Below are positions 41,804 to 51,133 of a DNA stretch of 64,000 bases, piece by piece. Source of the stretch: Pantoea endophytica (GTDB lineage Bacteria > Pseudomonadota > Gammaproteobacteria > Enterobacterales > Enterobacteriaceae). The stretch lies in the NCBI RefSeq assembly GCF_002858935.1, contig NZ_PJRT01000033.1, positions 558,001 through 622,000 of the forward strand, given 5' to 3'. The first letter of the stretch is position 1, and every line of letters starts with the position of its first letter. The position numbers were made by a program, and so were the translations under genes. Below the pieces are notes generated by a model. The model was not told the DNA's origin. It ran no database searches and worked only from the letters and a program-made list of their open reading frames with translations.

Positions 41804-43994
41804 TTTGTTAAACCTGTTCCGCAAAGAGAAGTTGTGGGATTTTCAGGGCGGCATCCATCCGCCTGAGATGAAAACACAGTCCAACGGTACGCCGCTGAGC
41901 CAGTTACCCCTGCCTGAGCGCTTTATCATTCCGTTAAAACAGCATATCGGACATGAAGGCGAGATTTGCGTGGCGCCCGGCGACAAAGTGCTGCGCGGCC
42001 AGCCGCTGACCTTTGGCGGCGGACGCATGCTGCCGGTGCACGCGCCAACGTCCGGCACCATCGAAGAGATTGCGCCACACATGACGGCGCATCCTTCTGG
42101 CCTCTCCGAGCTGTGCATTTTCCTGCGTGCCGACGGCGAAGATCGCTGGACCACGCTCGATCCGCAGCCCGATTTTCGCGCCCTGTCGCGTGAAGAAGCG
42201 GTAAAACGCATTCACAATGCGGGCATCGCCGGATTAGGCGGCGCGGGCTTCCCGACCGCCACCAAACTGCGCGGCGGCCTGCGCGGCGTAAAAACCCTGA
42301 TCATCAACGCCGCCGAGTGCGAGCCGTACATCACTGCCGATGACCGTTTAATGCAGGATTGTGCTGCCGAAGTGCTGGAAGGCTGCCGCATTCTGGCGTG
42401 GGTGTTGCAGGCGGAACGCGTGCTGATCGGCATAGAAGATAACAAACCGGAAGCCATTGCCGCGCTGAAACAGGCATTGGGCGGCGATCGTGAATTGCAG
42501 ATTCGCGTGATTCCTACCAAGTATCCGTCTGGTGGCGCGAAACAGCTGACGCAGATTCTCACCGGCCTCGAAGTGCCACACGGCGGACGTTCCACCGATA
42601 TCGGTGTGCTGATGCAAAACGTCGGCACCGCGTGGGCGGTAAAACGCGCCATCGTAGACGGCGAACCGATCACCGAACGCGTGGTGACGCTGACCGGCGC
42701 AGCGCTGGCGCGCCCGCGCAACGTCTGGGGACGGCTCGGTACGCCGATCAGCCACCTGCTGCAGCATGCCGGTTTTACGCCGGGATCGCGCCAGATGGTG
42801 ATCATGGGCGGTCCGCTAATGGGCTTTACCCTGCCGTCGCTGAACGTGCCGCTGGTGAAAATCTCCAACTGTATTCTGGCGCCGTCGGCCAGCGAAATGG
42901 GCAACGATCAGCAAGAGCAATCCTGTATCCGCTGCAGCGCCTGCGCGGATGCCTGCCCAGCGAAACTGCTGCCGCAGCAGCTGTTCTGGTACAGCCAGGG
43001 CGGCGATCACGAAAAAGCACGCGCGCACAATATTGATGACTGCATTGAGTGCGGCGCCTGCGCTTACGTCTGCCCGAGTAACATTCCGCTGGTGCAATAT
43101 TACCGCCAGGAAAAAGCCGAACTGCGCGCCATCGATCTTGAAGCGAAACGTACCGCCGAAGCGAAAGCGCGTTTCGAAGCGCGTCTGGCACGCCTGGAAC
43201 GCGAAAAACTGGCGCGTGAAGCGCGTCATGAACAGGCTAAACAGCGCGTGGCGCGTAGCGATCAGGGTGAACTCGACGCCGCCGTGGCACGCGTGAAAGC
43301 GCGTCAGGAAAAAACGCCGGAGCAGGATGCTGCGGAACGCGAAGCGCGTCATGCACAAGCCTTAGCGCAGCAGGCCGAGAAGCAAGCTGAAACGCAGGCG
43401 CTGAGTCGTCAGTCCGGCGATCCGCGTAAAGCGGCGGTGGAAGCGGCAATTGCCCGTGCGAAAGCGAAGAAAGCGGGCGCACCGGCGGCTGACGTCGCGC
43501 TTGCCGAGCCGCCAGCTGATGCGCCTGCGGCAGAAGTCGATCCGCGTAAAGCGGCGGTGGAAGCCGCGATTGCGCGTGCGAAGGCGAAAAAAGCTGCCGC
43601 TGCGGCAGAACCCGCACCCGCTGAGCCGCCAGCCGTCGCGCCTGCTGCTGAAGTCGATCCGCGCAAGGCCGCCGTTGAAGCGGCGATTGCGCGCGCCAAA
43701 GCCAAAAAAGCCGCCGCTTCCGCACAACCCGCTGCACCGGCACCCGCCGAGCCGTCAGCTGATGCACCTGCTGCTGAAGTTGACCCGCGCAAAGCCGCCG
43801 TTGAAGCGGCGATTGCGCGCGCCAAAGCGAAGAAAGCCGCGGCTGCCGCGCAGCAGGCTGAAGCCACATCTCCTGAAGTGGAGGCTGCTGCCTCTCCTGA
43901 CTCCGCCGACCCACGCAAAGCGGCGATTGCCGCTGCGGTCGCCCGTGCCAAAGCGCGTAAAGCGCAGCAGCAGCCTTCGACGACTGAGGATTAA
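41796..43994 (+). CDS. rsxC: electron transport complex subunit RsxC
   Basis: The 732-residue peripheral subunit resembles the NADH-accepting subunit of Rnf/Nqo1 type. It has a glycine-rich nucleotide/FMN region (IAGLGGAGFPTATKLRGGLRG), two 4Fe-4S motifs (CIRCSACADACP, CIECGACAYVCP), then a charged coiled-coil-like stretch and a tail with five near-identical Ala/Lys repeats from about residue 542. It is a little shorter than E. coli RsxC (about 740), which has a comparable repeat tail. The stop is directly followed by rsxD. Confidence 0.95.
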   Translation: MLNLLNLFRKEKLWDFQGGIHPPEMKTQSNGTPLSQLPLPERFIIPLKQHIGHEGEICVAPGDKVLRGQPLTFGGGRMLPVHAPTSGTIEEIAPHMTAHPSGLSELCIFLRADGEDRWTTLDPQPDFRALSREEAVKRIHNAGIAGLGGAGFPTATKLRGGLRGVKTLIINAAECEPYITADDRLMQDCAAEVLEGCRILAWVLQAERVLIGIEDNKPEAIAALKQALGGDRELQIRVIPTKYPSGGAKQLTQILTGLEVPHGGRSTDIGVLMQNVGTAWAVKRAIVDGEPITERVVTLTGAALARPRNVWGRLGTPISHLLQHAGFTPGSRQMVIMGGPLMGFTLPSLNVPLVKISNCILAPSASEMGNDQQEQSCIRCSACADACPAKLLPQQLFWYSQGGDHEKARAHNIDDCIECGACAYVCPSNIPLVQYYRQEKAELRAIDLEAKRTAEAKARFEARLARLEREKLAREARHEQAKQRVARSDQGELDAAVARVKARQEKTPEQDAAEREARHAQALAQQAEKQAETQALSRQSGDPRKAAVEAAIARAKAKKAGAPAADVALAEPPADAPAAEVDPRKAAVEAAIARAKAKKAAAAAEPAPAEPPAVAPAAEVDPRKAAVEAAIARAKAKKAAASAQPAAPAPAEPSADAPAAEVDPRKAAVEAAIARAKAKKAAAAAQQAEATSPEVEAAASPDSADPRKAAIAAAVARAKARKAQQQPSTTED
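43419..43970 (+). repeat. five in-frame repeats at the 3' end of rsxC
   Basis: Repeat starts (codon for Asp of DPRKAA) are at 43419, 43539, 43656, 43782 and 43908, so periods are 120, 117, 126 and 126 bp. Each encodes DPRKAAVEAAIARAKAKKA plus an Ala/Pro-rich linker; the last copy is degenerate. Copy number could vary by recombination. Confidence 0.92.
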
Positions 43995-45053
43995 ATGGCT
44001 TTTCGTATTGCAAGTTCTCCCTATACCCACAACCGCCGCAGCACCGGCAATATCATGCTGCTGGTGGTGTTTGCCGCGCTGCCGGGCATGGCCGCACAAT
44101 GGTATTTCTTTGGCGTCGGTTTCTTAATTCAGGTTTTGCTGGCCACCGCCACCGCGTGGGCCACCGAAGGGGCGATTCTGCGCCTGCGTAAAACGCCGGT
44201 GGTGCCGACCTTATCCGATAACTCTGCCCTGCTCACCGCGTTGCTGCTGGGCATCAGCCTGCCGCCGCTCGCGCCGTGGTGGTTGGTGGTGTTAGGTACC
44301 ATTTTCGCCATCGTCATCGCCAAACAGCTGTACGGCGGTTTGGGGCAAAACCCGTTTAACCCGGCAATGGTCGGTTACGTGGTGCTGCTGATCTCCTTCC
44401 CGGTGCAGATGACCAGCTGGCTGCCGCCCGATAGCCTGCAGGCGATCAAACCCGGCCTGCTGGATTCGCTCAGTATGATCTTCACCCACCACACGCTGGC
44501 CGGTGAAACCATGCAGCAGCTGCAGCTCGGCGTTGATGGCGTCAGCCAGGCGACACCGCTCGATACCTTTAAAACCGGCCTGCGTGCTGGGCACAGCGCC
44601 GAACAGCTGCTTGCGGAGCCGATTTATAGTGGCGTGTTAGCCGGTGTTGGCTGGCAGTGGGTTAACCTCGGTTATCTGCTGGGCGGTGCGCTGCTGCTGG
44701 CAAAGAATGCTATCCGCTGGCACATTCCGGTCAGTTTCCTCGTCTCGCTGGCGTTCTGCGCCACGCTGGGCTGGGTGTTCTCGCCGGAGTCGCTTAACTC
44801 ACCGCTGATTCACCTGTTCTCCGGTGCCACCATGCTCGGCGCGTTCTTTATTGCTACCGATCCGGTGACCGCCTCCACCACCAATCGCGGCCGCCTGGTT
44901 TACGGCGCGCTGATTGGTTTGCTGGTGTGGCTGATTCGCAGCTTTGGCGGCTATCCGGACGGCGTCGCCTTCGCGGTATTGCTGGCCAATATTTGTGTGC
45001 CGCTGATTGATTACTACACTCAGCCGCGCGTTTACGGCCATCGCAAGGATTGA
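43995..45053 (+). CDS. rsxD: electron transport complex subunit RsxD
   Basis: The 352-residue membrane protein has about eight to ten helices and the length of E. coli RsxD. Typical segments are SPYTHNRRSTGNIMLLVV, NPFNPAMVGYVVLLISFP and FFIATDPVTASTTNRGRLVYG; the Thr-containing motif of the family is the site of covalent FMN attachment. It begins directly after the rsxC stop. Confidence 0.95.
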   Translation: MAFRIASSPYTHNRRSTGNIMLLVVFAALPGMAAQWYFFGVGFLIQVLLATATAWATEGAILRLRKTPVVPTLSDNSALLTALLLGISLPPLAPWWLVVLGTIFAIVIAKQLYGGLGQNPFNPAMVGYVVLLISFPVQMTSWLPPDSLQAIKPGLLDSLSMIFTHHTLAGETMQQLQLGVDGVSQATPLDTFKTGLRAGHSAEQLLAEPIYSGVLAGVGWQWVNLGYLLGGALLLAKNAIRWHIPVSFLVSLAFCATLGWVFSPESLNSPLIHLFSGATMLGAFFIATDPVTASTTNRGRLVYGALIGLLVWLIRSFGGYPDGVAFAVLLANICVPLIDYYTQPRVYGHRKD

Positions 45054-45055
45054 AG

Positions 45056-45691
45056 ATGATCGAAGCTATTCGTAAAAATGCGGTGACGCTGGCGGCCTTT
45101 GCGGTGATCACCACTGGCGTGACGGCGGTGGTTAACTATGTCACCAAGCCGACGGTGGAGCATCAGACCGCGCTGCAACAGAAAAATTTGTTAGATCAGG
45201 TGGTGCCGACCGATCTGTACGACAATCACATCCAGCAAGAGTGTTATCTGGTGACCGATGCGCTGGCGCTGGGCAATGATCGCCCGCACCATCTCTATTT
45301 AGCGCGCAAAGGCGATCAGCCGGTGGCCGCCGCGCTTGAGACCACCGCGCCAGACGGCTATTCTGGGGCGATTCAGATGTTGGTCGGCGCCGATTTCCAC
45401 GGCAAAGTGCTGGGCGTGCGCGTGGTTGAGCACCATGAAACGCCGGGCCTCGGCGATAAAATCGAACTGCGTATTTCAGACTGGATTAACAGCTTCAATG
45501 GCAAAGTGATCCACGGCGCGGATGACAAAAATTTTGCGGTGAAAAAAGACGGCGGTGAATTCGACCAATTTACCGGCGCAACCATTACGCCACGCGCGGT
45601 GGTCAACGCCACCAAGCGCACCGCGCTGCTGATTGAAACACTGCCAGCGAAGCTTGCTTCGCTGCCTGAATGTGGAGATGCAAATGAGTGA
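45056..45691 (+). CDS. rsxG: electron transport complex subunit RsxG
   Basis: The 211-residue protein has one N-terminal membrane helix and a periplasmic FMN domain. The covalent FMN motif is visible as FDQFTGATITPRAVVNA, with the acceptor Thr in SGAT/TGAT context, and HHETPGLGDKIELR precedes it. ATG at 45056 follows AAGGA by 7 nt; a TTG at 45050 overlapping rsxD is less likely. The end overlaps rsxE by 8 nt. Confidence 0.94.
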   Translation: MIEAIRKNAVTLAAFAVITTGVTAVVNYVTKPTVEHQTALQQKNLLDQVVPTDLYDNHIQQECYLVTDALALGNDRPHHLYLARKGDQPVAAALETTAPDGYSGAIQMLVGADFHGKVLGVRVVEHHETPGLGDKIELRISDWINSFNGKVIHGADDKNFAVKKDGGEFDQFTGATITPRAVVNATKRTALLIETLPAKLASLPECGDANE

Positions 45692-46385
45692 AGCCAAAAA
45701 TTTACTGGTCGGCGGCCTGTGGAAAAATAACTCCGCGCTGGTGCAGCTGCTCGGTCTCTGTCCGCTGCTGGCGGTGACCTCAACCGCGACCAACGCTCTC
45801 GGTTTAGGCCTGGCGACCACGCTGGTGCTGACCATCACCAACAGCGCAATTTCCGCCTCGCGTCGTTGGGTGCCGGCCGAAATCCGTATTCCGATTTACG
45901 TGATGATCATCGCTTCAGTGGTGAGCTGCGTGCAGATGCTGATCAACGCCTATGCGTACGGTTTGTATCAGTCGCTCGGCATCTTTATCCCGCTGATCGT
46001 CACCAACTGCATTGTGGTGGGTCGCGCCGAAGCGGTCGCCTCAAAGAGCAGCATTCCGCTTTCGGCGCTGGACGGTTTTGCCATCGGCATGGGCGCAACC
46101 TGCGCGATGGTGACGCTGGGATCGATTCGTGAACTGATTGGCAGCGGCACACTGTTCAACGGGGCGGATCAGCTGCTGGGGCCGTGGGCCAAAGCGCTGC
46201 GTATTGAAGTGGTGCACTTTGATTCCCCGATGCTGCTGGCGATGCTGCCACCGGGCGCCTTTATCGGCCTTGGCATGCTGCTGGCAGCAAAATACCTGAT
46301 CGATCAGAAGATGAAACAGCGTGCGGCCACCCGTGCAGCAGCGCCTGAAGCGGAGCCGCAAGGCGCAACCGGGAAAGCGGTGTGA
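45684..46385 (+). CDS. rsxE: electron transport complex subunit RsxE
   Basis: The 233-residue integral membrane subunit is the homologue of RsxA in the complex (NSALVQLLGLCPLLAVTSTATNALG; IFIPLIVTNCIVVGRAEA) and shares its Cys-containing helix. ATG at 45684 follows GGAGATG; upstream starts inside rsxG are rejected. The last bases overlap the GTG of nth, so the DNA repair gene is translated with the complex, as in E. coli. Confidence 0.95.
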   Translation: MSEAKNLLVGGLWKNNSALVQLLGLCPLLAVTSTATNALGLGLATTLVLTITNSAISASRRWVPAEIRIPIYVMIIASVVSCVQMLINAYAYGLYQSLGIFIPLIVTNCIVVGRAEAVASKSSIPLSALDGFAIGMGATCAMVTLGSIRELIGSGTLFNGADQLLGPWAKALRIEVVHFDSPMLLAMLPPGAFIGLGMLLAAKYLIDQKMKQRAATRAAAPEAEPQGATGKAV

Positions 46386-47017
46386 ATAAAGAGAAACGCG
46401 CGCAGATCCTGACGCGCCTGCGTGATGAGAATCCGCATCCGACCACAGAACTGAACTTCAGCACGCCGTTTGAGTTGTTGATTGCGGTATTACTCTCCGC
46501 GCAAGCCACCGACGTCAGCGTCAACAAAGCTACCGCGAAGCTCTATCCGGTGGCGAATACCCCGGCAACGATGCTGGCGCTGGGCGTGGATGGCGTGAAG
46601 GAGTACATCAAAACCATCGGCCTGTTTAACAGCAAGGCGGAGAACGTCATCAAGACCTGCCGCATTCTGCTGGAACAGCACGGTGGCGAAGTGCCGGAAG
46701 ATCGTGCGGCGCTGGAAGCGCTGCCGGGCGTCGGGCGTAAAACCGCCAACGTGGTACTGAATACCGCTTTCGGCTGGCCGACCATCGCCGTTGATACCCA
46801 TATTTTCCGCGTCAGCAATCGCACCCGCTTTGCGCCGGGCAAGAATGTGGAAGAAGTGGAAGATAAGCTGCTGAAAGTGGTGCCGGCGGCGTTTAAAGTC
46901 GATTGCCATCACTGGCTGATTCTGCACGGTCGCTATACCTGCGTGGCGCGCAAACCGCGTTGCGGATCCTGTCTGATCGAAGATCTGTGTGAATTCGACG
47001 CCAAAACCGAACTCTGA
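46382..47017 (+). CDS. nth: endonuclease III
   Basis: The 211-residue DNA glycosylase/AP lyase removes oxidised pyrimidines. It aligns without gaps to E. coli Nth: helix-hairpin-helix LPGVGRKTANVV with catalytic Lys120, Asp138 in AVDTHIFRV, and the Fe-S cluster cysteines at 187, 194, 197 and 203. It starts with GTG overlapping the rsxE stop (GTGA), so it depends on coupled translation. It ends with a clear terminator. Confidence 0.97.
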   Translation: MNKEKRAQILTRLRDENPHPTTELNFSTPFELLIAVLLSAQATDVSVNKATAKLYPVANTPATMLALGVDGVKEYIKTIGLFNSKAENVIKTCRILLEQHGGEVPEDRAALEALPGVGRKTANVVLNTAFGWPTIAVDTHIFRVSNRTRFAPGKNVEEVEDKLLKVVPAAFKVDCHHWLILHGRYTCVARKPRCGSCLIEDLCEFDAKTEL

Positions 47018-47031
47018 ATCGCGGGCTCTGA

Positions 47032-47066
47032 CACATTTGCTGCGTCACGGCAAATGTGCCCTTTTC
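47032..47066 (+). terminator. rsx-nth operon terminator
   Basis: The 9-bp stem CACATTTGC / GCAAATGTG with a 9-base loop is followed by CCCTTTTC, 15 nt after the nth stop. Confidence 0.75.
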
Positions 47067-47159
47067 AACTGCGCGCACTAAAGCTTCATAGCGGGCCCCG
47101 GCCAGCGCACTCGCTGCTGGCTTAACTGACACGCATTACGCCATAGACAAGCTGCGTAT

Positions 47160-47849
47160 TTAACCTGCGGCGGCCTGCAACCAGGCGACCACCAGCGGCG
47201 ACAGCCGGTTTTGTAACGCTGCCCGCTCGGACTGGAACAAGGTGGCGACAAAGAACGGGTGATCGGTCAATTCAATGCCGCGCACGTCGCCTTCCATATC
47301 CCACGACGTGATCTGCAGATTCTGCGTCGCCAGCGCTGCGCTGAACTCGGCGTTGACGCCAAAGTTGCAGTGATAACCCTCATCGCTCTGTAACGCACCG
47401 TAAGCCCGAGCAATACGTGAACCCGGCTGGAAGGTCACGCTGCCACGCTGTTCCACCAGCGAACACGCCAGTGGCGCAATCACCCAGCGACCGCTAGGAT
47501 CGGTTTCCGCATGCGCCGCATCTTCCCAGCCCAGCACATTGCGCGCGTACTCAACGATGGCGTACTGAAATCCGCCGCACGAGCCCAAAAATGGCTTACC
47601 GCTTTCCCGCGCCCAGCGAAGGGTGGCAAACACGCCCGCATCATTGAGATAAGGACTGCCCGGAACCAGCCAAATCGCCTGGTAATCATTGAGGTTGTGC
47701 TGATTGAGTTCCGGCGTGGCGATCCAGTCGGCGCTGACGTTGAGTGAAAGGGTTTTTGCAGCGAGTTGTACAGTGGGAGGAATGGCCTGATGCGCAACGG
47801 CATTAGCACGGTAATCGCCAATCAGGGCGACACGAATCGACTTCATCAT
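47160..47849 (-). CDS. class I glutamine amidotransferase-like protein (CTP synthase C-terminal related)
   Basis: The 229-residue protein has the class I amidotransferase fold related to the C-terminal domain of CTP synthase. The nucleophile elbow GSCGGFQYAIVEYARNVLG puts Cys at residue 91. The position where the catalytic His-Pro-Glu is expected reads Gln206-Ser207-Glu208 (ATLFQSERAAL), so a standard Cys-His-Glu glutaminase triad is not visible. It may be a non-glutaminase homologue. It is a single gene on the minus strand between nth and dtpA, absent from that place in E. coli. No partner synthase is nearby. Confidence 0.75.
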   Translation of the reverse strand: MMKSIRVALIGDYRANAVAHQAIPPTVQLAAKTLSLNVSADWIATPELNQHNLNDYQAIWLVPGSPYLNDAGVFATLRWARESGKPFLGSCGGFQYAIVEYARNVLGWEDAAHAETDPSGRWVIAPLACSLVEQRGSVTFQPGSRIARAYGALQSDEGYHCNFGVNAEFSAALATQNLQITSWDMEGDVRGIELTDHPFFVATLFQSERAALQNRLSPLVVAWLQAAAG

Positions 47850-48502
47850 GACTACGTCCTTTCAGGGAAAAAAGGAGGTTACAGCAAAGTTAACCCGCTG
47901 TCTAAACGCCTTTAAACGTCGATTTATGCGGCTTTCGTTTCCACGCATTGCGCTTATGGACGCCTGTTTATCTGCCAAATAAGGTGTCGGACCGCGCTAA
48001 TCTTCGCCAGATGTCAGCTACGCAAACGTTTTCTTCTTTTACCCTGATAATTAATTCGTGGTTTTGTGCGCAGGATCAACTAATTAGCGTTCTGGAATCT
48101 TTTGACTGCTTATTACGCTCACCAATCAAGCTGTTGTGCTTATATTGTGCGCAACGGCAATAATAATCTCTGTATAAATTATGGTCTTTAGCGTTATGTT
48201 CTGATAAATCCGCTCTGAGCAGTTTATATCAGGAAAATGATCTTCCCGATCTGCATTTCACCTGTTTATCCTGATATAATGCCCTCAAGCGAGATTTAAC
48301 ACTAATTTACAACTTTGTATAACGGCATTAACCCTACCTATTGCAAGTATTTCAGCGTGCAAAAAATGCTTGCCCTGTTGGACTGATTCAGCCAAATTAG
48401 TCGCCGTTTTTCCTTTCTAATAACAATGTTGCGCGGGATTACCCAGCCCGACGCAGACTTAATTCCTGTCGCAAAACAGGCTATGTTAAAACTGAGGTAT
48501 AC
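47850..48502. other. 653-bp intergenic region upstream of dtpA
   Basis: This AT-rich stretch contains no credible gene; a 71-codon open frame at 47948 lacks a ribosome site and similarity. It carries the divergent promoters and a long dtpA leader. AATTTACAACTTTGTATAAC near 48303-48322 loosely resembles OmpR sites, and E. coli dtpA (tppB) is OmpR-dependent, but this match is weak. Confidence 0.5.
48272..48280 (+). promoter_or_regulatory. extended -10 promoter of dtpA
   Basis: TGATATAAT is a perfect extended -10 element (TGnTATAAT). No good -35 is seen at 17 bp, as is usual for extended -10 promoters. It predicts a leader of about 215 nt before the GTG start of dtpA. Confidence 0.5.
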
Positions 48503-50008
48503 GTGTCAACTGCAAACAAACACACTGACGGGGCGCCAAGCCTCAACGCTTTTAAGCAACCGAAAGCGTTTTATCTGATCTTCTCCATCGAACTGTGGGA
48601 ACGTTTTGGTTACTACGGCCTGCAAGCCATCATGGCGGTTTACCTGGTTAAACAGCTGGGCATGTCCGAAGCGGACTCCATTACGCTGTTCACCTCGTTT
48701 AGCGCGCTGGTGTATGGTTTAGTCGCTATCGGCGGCTGGCTCGGCGATAAAGTGCTGGGTACCAAACGCGTCATCGTGCTTGGCGTAATGGTGCTGGCGC
48801 TGGGTTATGCGCTGATTGCCTTCTCCGGCCATGACACCTCAATGGTGTATATCGGCATGGCGACTATCGCGGTAGGTAGCGGTTTGTTTAAAGCTAACCC
48901 GTCTTCCCTGCTGTCGACCTGCTACGAGAAAGATGACGCGCGCCTCGACGGTGCCTTCACTATGTTCTACATGTCGATCAACATCGGTTCGCTGTTCTCG
49001 ATGATGCTGACGCCGTGGCTGGCCGCGAAATATGGCTGGGGCGCCGCGTTCTCGCTGTCGGTTGTCGGTCTGGTGATCACGCTGCTGAACTTCCTGTTCT
49101 TCCAGCGTGTAGTGAAAAACTACGGATCCAAGCCGGATTTTGCCCCGCTGCAGATGGGTAAACTGCTGATGACGCTGATTGGCGTGGTAGCACTGATTGC
49201 GCTGGCGGCCTGGCTGCTGCATCACCAGAGCATCGCACGTATGACGCTGGGCGTCATCGCCGCAGGTATCGTGGTGATCTTCGCTAAAGAAGCCTTCGCG
49301 CTGAAGGGGGCAGCACGTCGTAAGATGATCGTGGCCTTCCTGCTGATGGTTGAAGCGATTGTGTTCTTCGTGCTCTACATGCAGATGCCGACCTCACTTA
49401 ACTTCTTCGCTATTCGCAACGTTGAGCACGCGATTCTCGGCATCACCTTTGAGCCGGAGCAGTTCCAGGCGCTGAACCCGTTCTGGATTATGCTGGCAAG
49501 CCCGATTCTGGCCGCGGTGTACAACAAGCTTGGCGATAAAATGCCGATGCCACACAAATTCGCCTTCGGTATGGTGCTGTGTTCAGCGGCCTTCCTGGTG
49601 CTGCCGTTTGGTGCCAAATTTGCCAACGAAGCCGGTATCGTCTCAGTGAACTGGCTGATCCTTAGCTATGCGCTGCAGAGCATTGGCGAGCTGATGATTT
49701 CCGGTCTGGGCCTGGCAATGGTGGCACAGCTGGTACCACAACGTTTAATGGGCTTCATCATGGGTTCGTGGTTCCTGACCACCGCGGGTGCGGCAATGAT
49801 TGCCGGTAAAGTCGCGAACCTGATGGCGGTGCCGAATGATGTGACCGATCCACACACGTCACTGGCGGTCTACAGCCATGTGTTCCAGCAGATTGGTATC
49901 GCCACCGGCGTAATCGCCCTGCTGATGTTAATCACCGCGCCACTGCTGAACCGCATGACGCAGGATGATAGTCAAACTGAACTGAAACGCGCCAGCGCCA
50001 ATCAGTAA
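48503..50008 (+). CDS. dtpA: proton-dependent di/tripeptide transporter
   Basis: The 501-residue POT/PTR2-family permease has about fourteen hydrophobic segments. The ExxERF motif is at residues 30-35 (ELWERFGYY), and the PTR2 signature FTMFYMSINIGSL is present. It imports dipeptides and tripeptides with protons. The N-terminus MSTAN and whole length agree with E. coli DtpA (TppB), which also starts with GTG. GAGG lies 7 nt before the start. Position after nth and before gstA is conserved. Confidence 0.96.
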   Translation: MSTANKHTDGAPSLNAFKQPKAFYLIFSIELWERFGYYGLQAIMAVYLVKQLGMSEADSITLFTSFSALVYGLVAIGGWLGDKVLGTKRVIVLGVMVLALGYALIAFSGHDTSMVYIGMATIAVGSGLFKANPSSLLSTCYEKDDARLDGAFTMFYMSINIGSLFSMMLTPWLAAKYGWGAAFSLSVVGLVITLLNFLFFQRVVKNYGSKPDFAPLQMGKLLMTLIGVVALIALAAWLLHHQSIARMTLGVIAAGIVVIFAKEAFALKGAARRKMIVAFLLMVEAIVFFVLYMQMPTSLNFFAIRNVEHAILGITFEPEQFQALNPFWIMLASPILAAVYNKLGDKMPMPHKFAFGMVLCSAAFLVLPFGAKFANEAGIVSVNWLILSYALQSIGELMISGLGLAMVAQLVPQRLMGFIMGSWFLTTAGAAMIAGKVANLMAVPNDVTDPHTSLAVYSHVFQQIGIATGVIALLMLITAPLLNRMTQDDSQTELKRASANQ

Positions 50009-50013
50009 GCAGA

Positions 50014-50038
50014 AAGCCGGGCATGTCCCGGCTTTTTT
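50014..50038 (+). terminator. dtpA terminator
   Basis: AAGCCGGG / CCCGGCTT with a 5-base loop followed by TTTTT, 5 nt after the dtpA stop. Confidence 0.9.
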
Positions 50039-50155
50039 CTACCGACTATTTCGCCGCCATTCACATTTCCTTTAACGATTTCTGCTACCCACACTTCGCT
50101 TTTTGCTCGCTTAACTTCATGATGTCGGCTCACTGTTAATCTGAGTGGAATAAGC

Positions 50156-51037
50156 ATGGACAGGTTTGATGAGCTTGAGGTATTTGTCGCGGTTATCCAG
50201 CAAGGCAGTTTGGCTGGCGCCGCACGTTTGTTACAGCGATCGCCACCGGTCATCACGCGCACCCTCAACACCCTTGAAGCCCGCCTCGCCACCACTTTGA
50301 TTGAACGCACCACACGCCAGCTGGCACCCACCGAAGCTGGCTGGCAGCTGTTTGAGCAGGCACAGCGCGTGCTGAGCGATTATCAGCGCGCCATCGACAG
50401 CGCTCACCACAGCGGCCTGCATGGCTTGCTGCGTTTAACCGCGCCGGTGCAGTTTGGTCGTCGCCACGTCATGCCCCTGGTGAATGCCTTCCTGCAACAG
50501 CATGCGGAGATGCAGATTGAATTGGTGCTCAGCGACAGCTATCAGGACCTGATCGAGAACGGCCTCGATATCGCGCTGCGCATTGGTGCACTGCAGGACT
50601 CTTCGATGGTGGCGCGTCAGGTTGGCACTGTGCGTTCAACGCTGGTTGCCAGCCCCGACTATCTGCAACAGGCTGGCACGCCTATTCATCCCACTGAACT
50701 GACTCAACATGCGTTAGTGACGAGCTTGCGCCATACGCGCGAGTGGCGCTTCGCTCACGACCTGCGCGTGCGCATCACGCCGCGTCTGCGGGTTAATGAC
50801 GTGGAGAGCCAGCTGGAAGCGCTGCGCAGCGCACACGGCATCGGACGGCTGCTGTCGTATCAGGTTCTTGACGATATCCACAGCGGGAAACTGCTGCGCT
50901 TGCTGCCAGAATGGGAACCCGCGCCGCTTCCGGTGCAGTTAGTGACCCAGCGTGTGAAGAATATGACGCCTAAAGTGCGGCAATTTTGGGATTTTGCGCT
51001 CGAAAAGCTGCCGTTACTGCCATGCTTTGCTGAATAA
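50156..51037 (+). CDS. LysR-family transcriptional regulator
   Basis: The 293-residue protein has an N-terminal LysR winged helix (DRFDELEVFVAVIQQGSLAGAARLLQRSPPVITRTLNTLEARLATTLIERTTR) and a substrate-binding domain with LRLTAPVQFGRRHVMPLVNAFL. The family branch that carries LTAPV and DIALRIG segments often regulates oxidoreductases or transport genes. gstA lies downstream on the same strand with its own ribosome site 96 bp away; control of gstA is possible but unproven. Not part of the E. coli gene order here. Confidence 0.88.
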   Translation: MDRFDELEVFVAVIQQGSLAGAARLLQRSPPVITRTLNTLEARLATTLIERTTRQLAPTEAGWQLFEQAQRVLSDYQRAIDSAHHSGLHGLLRLTAPVQFGRRHVMPLVNAFLQQHAEMQIELVLSDSYQDLIENGLDIALRIGALQDSSMVARQVGTVRSTLVASPDYLQQAGTPIHPTELTQHALVTSLRHTREWRFAHDLRVRITPRLRVNDVESQLEALRSAHGIGRLLSYQVLDDIHSGKLLRLLPEWEPAPLPVQLVTQRVKNMTPKVRQFWDFALEKLPLLPCFAE

Positions 51038-51133
51038 ACCTGAACGGTGACCGCAATTCCTGATCGCAGTCACGGGTAAATATCCCTGGCAGACTTATGC
51101 TGCTTTGATCACCACAACATTCAAGGAGAAGCC

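Noticed and set aside
43237..44013. Long antisense frames over the rsxC repeats
   Set aside because: Generated by the repetitive Ala/Lys codons of rsxC; they mirror the repeats and have no independent support.
47948..48163. Possible 71-residue protein upstream of dtpA
   Set aside because: No ribosome site and no recognisable domain; located in a promoter/leader region.
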